This document shows positions 21,855 through 25,999 of a stretch of DNA of 25,999 nt, in pieces. Source of the stretch: an uncultured Bacilli bacterium (GTDB lineage: Bacteria; Bacillota_I; Bacilli_A; RF39; UBA660). The position numbers were made by a program, and so were the translations under genes. The notes below the pieces were generated by a model that saw only the letters and a program-made list of their open reading frames with translations, had not been told where the DNA came from and did no database searches. Position 1 is the first letter of the stretch. Each line of letters opens with the position of its first letter. The stretch is taken from the NCBI GenBank assembly GCA_934101495.1, contig CAKORG010000015.1, positions 1 through 25,999 of the forward strand, read 5' to 3'.

Positions 21855-22076
21855 ATGGAAAAGTTTCTACAAATGGCATTTAGAGAAAACCCAAAAAGCT
21901 ATGACCTTCTTAAACAAAATTCATATTATTTTAAAAACTTAAATCGCGGAGTAGTAGACTATAAAAACTTTGTTTCTGATATGAAAGTGAAATATAAAGA
22001 AAGAGCAACTGATAAATTAGAGAGCATAATGGATAATATGGAACTTGTTAGTTCTGTTTTAAATGTATTAAAATAA
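21855..22076 (+). CDS. ylbE: YlbE-like protein
   Basis: This 73-residue protein has NPKSYDLLKQNSYYFKNLNR and a helical C-terminus, matching the YlbE family shape (LKxxPxxxxYLRxNPxWYRxLxR). It starts at the base after the ylbD stop, with GAGGATTAA as its ribosome binding site, so the two are translationally coupled. The function of the YlbD/YlbE pair is not well known. No clear terminator follows. Confidence 0.78.
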   Translation: MEKFLQMAFRENPKSYDLLKQNSYYFKNLNRGVVDYKNFVSDMKVKYKERATDKLESIMDNMELVSSVLNVLK

Positions 22077-22121
22077 ACAAATGGTAAAAAATAAAAATGT
22101 AAAAAAAGTTTCAAAGTAATA

Positions 22122-22150
22122 TTGACTATTTAGTTTATTTATAGTATTAT
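22122..22150 (+). promoter_or_regulatory. Sigma-A promoter of prepilin-like gene
   Basis: TTGACT (22122-22127), 17 nt, TATTAT (22145-22150), 27 nt before the start codon. Confidence 0.7.
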
Positions 22151-22176
22151 TTAATCATAGAGAGGAGTTCAAAATA

Positions 22177-22707
22177 ATGAAACAAATAAAAAATGAACGC
22201 GGGTTTACATTAATCGAATTGTTAGCAGTAATCGTTGTACTTGCCATAGTACTACTTATGGGAGCAATGGCAGTTATACCAAGAATGAATGATGCTAGAA
22301 AGCAAGTATTTGCTCTAGAAGCTAATACAGCAATACAAGCGGCATCCACTTATCTAATGAATAATGCCTTGAATCCTAGTGCATCTAAGCAAACATATCC
22401 AGTTGGAGATAACGTTGTTTGTATACCAGTTTCAACACTAATTTCTAATGGGGACTTTGATGCTGATGCTGATAAATATTCAGGACGTATCTTAGTTAAG
22501 AAGAAAGCCAATACAGAAAATGGCTATTTATACATTATCTCTATGACTAATGGTACAATAATGGTAGATGAAAAAGGTATAGAAGGCGGAAATAACAAGG
22601 ATATAGTTGCTGCAAACGTTGAAGACTATGATGGTGGTGAAACTTGGACTAAGGCAAGTTGTGGAACAGACCAAAGTACAAACAATGCTTTATGGCCAAC
22701 AAGTTAA
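22177..22707 (+). CDS. Type IV prepilin-like protein
   Basis: This 176-residue protein begins MKQIKNERG-FTLIELL, the class III prepilin peptidase site, with Phe10 as first mature residue and Glu14 as mature Glu5. A hydrophobic helix follows (FTLIELLAVIVVLAIVLL). The globular part has two cysteines (NVVCIPV and ASCGT) that may form a disulfide. This is a pseudopilin/major-pilin layout (ComGC/PilA-like but longer). No prepilin peptidase or assembly ATPase lies in the window, so it depends on genes elsewhere. It has its own promoter, a GAGAGGAG site and a terminator. Confidence 0.88.
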   Translation: MKQIKNERGFTLIELLAVIVVLAIVLLMGAMAVIPRMNDARKQVFALEANTAIQAASTYLMNNALNPSASKQTYPVGDNVVCIPVSTLISNGDFDADADKYSGRILVKKKANTENGYLYIISMTNGTIMVDEKGIEGGNNKDIVAANVEDYDGGETWTKASCGTDQSTNNALWPTS

Positions 22708-22718
22708 TAAAAAATTAT

Positions 22719-22743
22719 AAAACTTCTTTTTAGAAGTTTTTTC
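22719..22743 (+). terminator. Terminator of prepilin-like gene
   Basis: AAAACTTCT/AGAAGTTTT (22719-22727 with 22732-22740) is followed by more Ts. Confidence 0.8.
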
Positions 22744-22789
22744 TTTTGTAATAAAAATAGTTGTGCTATAATGGTTATGGTGATAGCAT

Positions 22790-23434
22790 ATGAAACTATT
22801 TTTAAGATTTGGAAATTATTTAGTACTTTTTCTCATTTTAGTTTTAACAGTTATATCCTTATATAAGACAGGATTATACGATAAACTTTTTAAAAAAAGT
22901 AGTACCACAGAAATAATTAAAAGTAATATTGATAAAGATAATGATGGTATAGATGATTATAGTGATATTTTGGAAGGGGCTAAAAAGTTTATTAAAGATG
23001 AACCCAAATATAAAAGTAAATATTATGAAGGCGGATATCCTACAGATGAATATAGAGTATGTACAGACTTAATATGGTATGCTTTAGATAATGCAGGATA
23101 TGACTTTAAAACCTTAATAGATGAAGATATAAAGAAAAATAAAGAGGCTTATGATAGTGATGTAGGTGATACTAATATAGATTTTAGAAGAGTTAGAAAT
23201 ATAAAAGTATATTTAGATAGAAATGTAAAATCACTTAGTTTAGATAAAGATTTTAATCCAGGTGATATAGTAGTATATAAAAATCATATTGCTATTGTTA
23301 GTGATAAAGTAAATAGTAAGGGTGAGAATTATATAATACATCAACATGCATTTTATAATTATGAAGATGATGGCTTATTTAGAGATAAAATAATAGGTCA
23401 TTATAGATGGGAGATACAAGATGGAAACAAATAA
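22790..23434 (+). CDS. DUF1287 family (NlpC/P60-like) anchored protein
   Basis: This 214-residue protein has an N-terminal membrane anchor (about 9-25). The DUF1287/YijF domain follows: GGYPTDEYRVCTDLIWYAL with Cys91, then DTNIDFRRVRN, then PGDIVVYKNHIAIVSD with His166, and HQHAF. The Cys-His arrangement is that of an NlpC/P60-type papain fold, so a peptidase or amidase acting outside the membrane is plausible. An extended -10, TGCTATAAT (22764-22772), lies upstream and GGTGAT precedes the ATG. It overlaps the next gene by 14 nt. Confidence 0.82.
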   Translation: MKLFLRFGNYLVLFLILVLTVISLYKTGLYDKLFKKSSTTEIIKSNIDKDNDGIDDYSDILEGAKKFIKDEPKYKSKYYEGGYPTDEYRVCTDLIWYALDNAGYDFKTLIDEDIKKNKEAYDSDVGDTNIDFRRVRNIKVYLDRNVKSLSLDKDFNPGDIVVYKNHIAIVSDKVNSKGENYIIHQHAFYNYEDDGLFRDKIIGHYRWEIQDGNK

Positions 23435-23927
23435 AAGAAAAGAAAAATTAGTAAAAATATTAATTAATAAGGATTTTGAAGTAACTGATGAAGATGAACT
23501 TATTGAAATGCTTTTAGATAATCCAACTGCGATTGATTCAGATAAGGAAGAAGATGAAAGAAGAACTTTTGGAGATAAACTTGCTGATAAAGTTACTGAA
23601 ATAGCGGGCTCATGGGGTTTTATTATTGGTTTTTGTGTCTTCCTAATTTTATGGATGATAATAAATACAATTTTAATTGTAAGGTTCGATGAATATCCAT
23701 TTATATTACTTAATTTAATTCTTTCTTGCATAGCAGCTTTGCAAGCTCCAGTTATTATGATGAGCCAAAATAGAGCAGCTAAAAAGGATAGTTTAAGAAG
23801 TTTAAATGATTATAAAACAGATTTAAAAAGTGAGCTTATTTTAGAAGTATTACATGAACAAATAAAAGATATTCAAATAAATCAAAAGAAAATATTAAAA
23901 TTACTTGAAGAAAAAGATGTAAAATAG
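23421..23927 (+). CDS. DUF1003 family membrane protein
   Basis: This 168-residue protein has an acidic N-terminal half, RTFGDKLADKVTEIAGSWGFI, two membrane helices (about 64-87 and 92-114) and the family signature LQAPVIMMSQNRAAKKD, then a helical C-terminus. That is the complete DUF1003 layout; the molecular function is unknown. It starts inside the DUF1287 gene (14-nt overlap), so the two are coupled. Confidence 0.88.
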   Translation: METNKRKEKLVKILINKDFEVTDEDELIEMLLDNPTAIDSDKEEDERRTFGDKLADKVTEIAGSWGFIIGFCVFLILWMIINTILIVRFDEYPFILLNLILSCIAALQAPVIMMSQNRAAKKDSLRSLNDYKTDLKSELILEVLHEQIKDIQINQKKILKLLEEKDVK

Positions 23928-23983
23928 ATTATTTAATGAAACATTTTATCTAAAACATGATATAATGTATGAAGTGGTGCAAA

Positions 23984-24466
23984 ATGAAAATAAAAAAACA
24001 AGTAGAATTTAATGATATAATTAGTGATATACTTAAAAATGAAGAAATAATTGATTTAAGATATGAATATCATCATGGTATCTCTAGACTCGATCATTCA
24101 TTAAATGTAGCTAGATTAACGTTTAATATGTGTAAATTATTTAAAGTAGAAAAAATAGAAGAAGTTACAAGAGCTGCTTTGCTTCATGATTTTTATAAGA
24201 CTGGTGAAGATTCTAGTTTTAGAGGACACCCAACTACTGCTGTTAATAATGCAAAAAGAGCATTTAATGTAAATGATATGCAAGCTGATATTATTTATAA
24301 TCATATGTTTCCTGCAACACTTAGAATACCAAAATATAAAGAAACATGGATTGTTACAACAGCTGATAAACTTGTAGCTATCGGAGAATGTACAAGATAT
24401 AAATTACCAATTCAAATAGGTACAGCATTTTTATTCTTTATAAACTATATGATTATTCAAAGATAG
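23984..24466 (+). CDS. HD-domain phosphohydrolase
   Basis: This 160-residue protein has metal-binding residues visible: His38 (RLDHSLNVA), His68-Asp69 (ALLHDFYK), His107 (YNHMFP) and Asp128 (TTADKLVA). They fit the HD/PDEase superfamily that hydrolyses phosphate esters of nucleotides or cyclic dinucleotides; the substrate cannot be assigned. The start at 23984 is preferred to 23969 because AGTGGTG lies just before it. A TATAAT (23961-23966) predicts transcription from about 23973. The C-terminus is hydrophobic and short. Confidence 0.85.
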   Translation: MKIKKQVEFNDIISDILKNEEIIDLRYEYHHGISRLDHSLNVARLTFNMCKLFKVEKIEEVTRAALLHDFYKTGEDSSFRGHPTTAVNNAKRAFNVNDMQADIIYNHMFPATLRIPKYKETWIVTTADKLVAIGECTRYKLPIQIGTAFLFFINYMIIQR

Positions 24467-24485
24467 GCACCAAAAGGTGTCTTTT
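24465..24485 (+). terminator. Short terminator after HD gene
   Basis: AGGCACC (24465-24471) and GGTGTCT (24476-24482), with one G-U pair and an AAAA loop, then TTT. It is short and may leak into the next gene. Confidence 0.5.
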
Positions 24486-24508
24486 ACATTAAGAAAGGAA
24501 GTAATATA

Positions 24509-25285
24509 ATGGAAAATAATAAAAAATATATAATTATAAGTGTTATAGTGGCTATTATATTTTTAGTAATGGGGGTATTAACAGGTTTAGTTTATTCTAA
24601 TAAAGATGTTATTTTTAAAGATAACATATCTAATGAAAATAATATGTCTCAAAGTGAGTTAGAAAAAGAAAATGTAAATGAAATAAAAGAAGAACCTAAG
24701 GAAGAAGAAAAAAATTTGGAAGAAACTTTAAAACAAAGTAATGAAACTATAAAAAATGAAGTAACAAAACCTAGTCTAAGTAATAAAGACAATACTGTAA
24801 TAAATGAAATGAATAATACTTTAAATAGTATTAATACAGAAAGTAATTCATCTAATTTTAGTGATAAAGCTAAAGCAACATTTATATCAATCGTAGACTT
24901 TTTATTCTATGATGGTACTATAAAAGGAGTTACATTTAATGAATTAACAGATGAAGGTAAACAGAAGGTTTTAGAACTTGCAAATAAAATAGATGTAAAA
25001 CTTGAAGAAAAAGTACCTGGTTATAAAGAAAAGATATATAGTACTACAAGTAATGCTTATAATAAAGCAAGTGAAATTATTAAAAATGGTGCCAGTAGTT
25101 TAAATAGCTTTGCTAAAGAGAAACTTGGGGATGAAAATTATAATTCAATTATAGATGCTAAAGATGAATTAGTTAAGTATAGTAAGAATGCTTTAAATCT
25201 TGTAGGTAGTGCTGGTTCTAAAATATTTTCTAGTACTAAAGACAAATTAAATGACTGGTATCAAAATTTTAAAAATAAAAATTAG
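24509..25285 (+). CDS. Membrane-anchored helical protein of unknown function
   Basis: This 258-residue protein has a membrane helix (7-29), a long Glu/Asn/Lys-rich disordered linker (about 36-115) and a mainly helical C-terminal domain (about 118-258). The last region has repeats of the kind KAKATF...KASEII, SLNSFAKEKL and STKDKLNDWY. No catalytic motif is visible. The layout suggests an extracellular spacer and a helical bundle, or a structural or wall-associated protein. It reads from AAGGAAG and ends near a strong terminator. Confidence 0.7.
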   Translation: MENNKKYIIISVIVAIIFLVMGVLTGLVYSNKDVIFKDNISNENNMSQSELEKENVNEIKEEPKEEEKNLEETLKQSNETIKNEVTKPSLSNKDNTVINEMNNTLNSINTESNSSNFSDKAKATFISIVDFLFYDGTIKGVTFNELTDEGKQKVLELANKIDVKLEEKVPGYKEKIYSTTSNAYNKASEIIKNGASSLNSFAKEKLGDENYNSIIDAKDELVKYSKNALNLVGSAGSKIFSSTKDKLNDWYQNFKNKN

Positions 25286-25301
25286 TAAGAACAAAAACTT
25301 T

Positions 25302-25355
25302 AGTGACAAATTTACATTTAAGTGTAAATAGGTCGCTTTTTTTTTTTTTTTTTTT
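25302..25355 (+). terminator. Strong terminator with 19-T tract
   Basis: AGTGAC pairs with GTCGCT (one G-U), and inside it TTTACA pairs with TGTAAA, forming a two-part stem. Nineteen consecutive Ts (25337-25355) follow. Confidence 0.85.
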
Positions 25356-25421
25356 GGTTTAAAATAGGTATGTAGTATGGTAAATATCAAGTGTGATGTT
25401 GTAAAGAATGGAGTATGATAT

Positions 25422-25999
25422 ATGAAAAATAAAAAAAGAAAATATATTCTATTAATAGTCATAGTAATCCTTTTTATAGGGGTTATTACAATATATAATA
25501 ATTATAATAATGATATTTATATAGATAAAGATAATAATCTATCAAACTCTGGTTTGAGTTTAATGATTGAAACAAAGGTAGGAACTGGTGAGTATACTAT
25601 ATCAACAAGTGATGAGTGGCCCACGAAAGGATATGAATTTAATGCAGAAAAATCTGCTTGTGAAAATGGTGGAACACTTTCGTGGGATGAAGAGAATCAG
25701 TCAGTTGTTATGACATCAAAAAGCAGTGATAAATGTTATGCATATTTTGATATTGTACCACCAGATGTAACCATAGCAGTTAATAACTTACCAACTACTT
25801 ATGGTAAACTTGGCGCTATTAATTGTACCAATAGTGATGCAATATATAACCAACAATATAGTAGAGTGGAGATATCTCAGATAAATAAGAAATACACTTC
25901 ATGTAATCTTAATTATACCGAAAGTACATCAAAAGTTAATTTTGCGGATTATATTATAGGACTTGCAGGAACAACACAAGGAACAGGACAAGTAGTAAA
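25422..25999 (+). CDS. Surface protein, 3'-truncated by window edge, paralogue of first gene
   Basis: The ATG at 25422 follows GGAG (25410-25413), and the frame stays open to the window end (192 codons). It begins with a basic region and a membrane anchor or signal segment (about residues 6-25, YILLIVIVILFIGVITIY). Beta-rich extracellular sequence follows, with an ACENGGTLSWDEENQ unit and a KCYAYFDIVPP strand. The last residues, FADYIIGLAGTTQGTGQVV, match the start of the C-terminal module of the first gene (LASYVKSLYTGTQGANNVY). It is therefore a second member of the same surface-protein family in the same orientation. Confidence 0.75.
   Translation, partial: MKNKKRKYILLIVIVILFIGVITIYNNYNNDIYIDKDNNLSNSGLSLMIETKVGTGEYTISTSDEWPTKGYEFNAEKSACENGGTLSWDEENQSVVMTSKSSDKCYAYFDIVPPDVTIAVNNLPTTYGKLGAINCTNSDAIYNQQYSRVEISQINKKYTSCNLNYTESTSKVNFADYIIGLAGTTQGTGQVV

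Noticed and set aside
1..25999. CRISPR arrays, tRNA genes or rRNA genes
   Set aside because: No regularly spaced repeats, cloverleaf-like sequences with CCA ends or rRNA-like stretches were seen by eye on either strand.

Overview
The window is very AT-rich, uses Shine-Dalgarno sites of the AGGAGG or AGGTGAT type, and has sigma-A promoters that often carry an extended -10 (TGGTATAAT). It also holds several spore genes: SpoIIP, a CotY/CotZ-like coat protein, two YjcZ-type micro-proteins and a YlbD/YlbE pair. This points to a low-GC, spore-forming or formerly spore-forming member of the Bacillota, most likely a gut-type Bacilli/Erysipelotrichia-like lineage. That placement is inference. All tryptophans in the intact genes are TGG. 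None of 34 intact or nearly intact genes ends in TGA (24 TAA, 10 TAG).

Layout. 1-1235 is the 3' part of a large secreted surface protein with a fibronectin-III-like domain, and 25422-25999 is the start of a related one, so the window lies between two paralogous surface genes. 1305-8125 is mostly chromosomal: NfeD and a band-7/SPFH protein; a transglutaminase-like protein, ribosomal protein S20 and a DUF2974-type hydrolase on the minus strand; spoIIP with a small membrane protein; a PD-(D/E)XK transposase-type protein; and an RluA-type pseudouridine synthase. 8131-9550 is tyrS behind a compact T-box leader. 9594-14530 holds a double-XRE regulator, small unknown genes, a RodA/FtsW-type SEDS protein, a membrane-tethered EIIB-like domain, the spore-coat genes and a PrsA foldase.

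14571-17000 is an accessory stretch. It contains a TnpB-only IS200/IS605-type element whose tnpB has a nonsense codon but whose omega-RNA/right-end structure looks intact. Next comes a Fic-domain protein lacking the usual catalytic histidine. Last is a compact two-promoter convergent RNA locus encoding a 26-residue hydrophobic peptide, organised like the Fst/par type I toxin-antitoxin systems. This locus is the strongest candidate for an under-described system in the window. 17069-19235 is a NatAB-like ABC exporter.

19275-21425 is a graveyard: a frameshifted DUF11-like surface-protein fragment, a duplicated 74-bp convergent gene end, a small piece resembling the GyrB/ParE TOPRIM region, and a decayed minus-strand surface protein. 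One apparently intact coiled-coil membrane protein lies among them. 21492-25285 is intact again: ylbD-ylbE, a prepilin-like protein, a DUF1287 and DUF1003 pair, an HD-domain hydrolase and an anchored helical protein. That run ends in a terminator with a 19-T tract just before the second surface gene.
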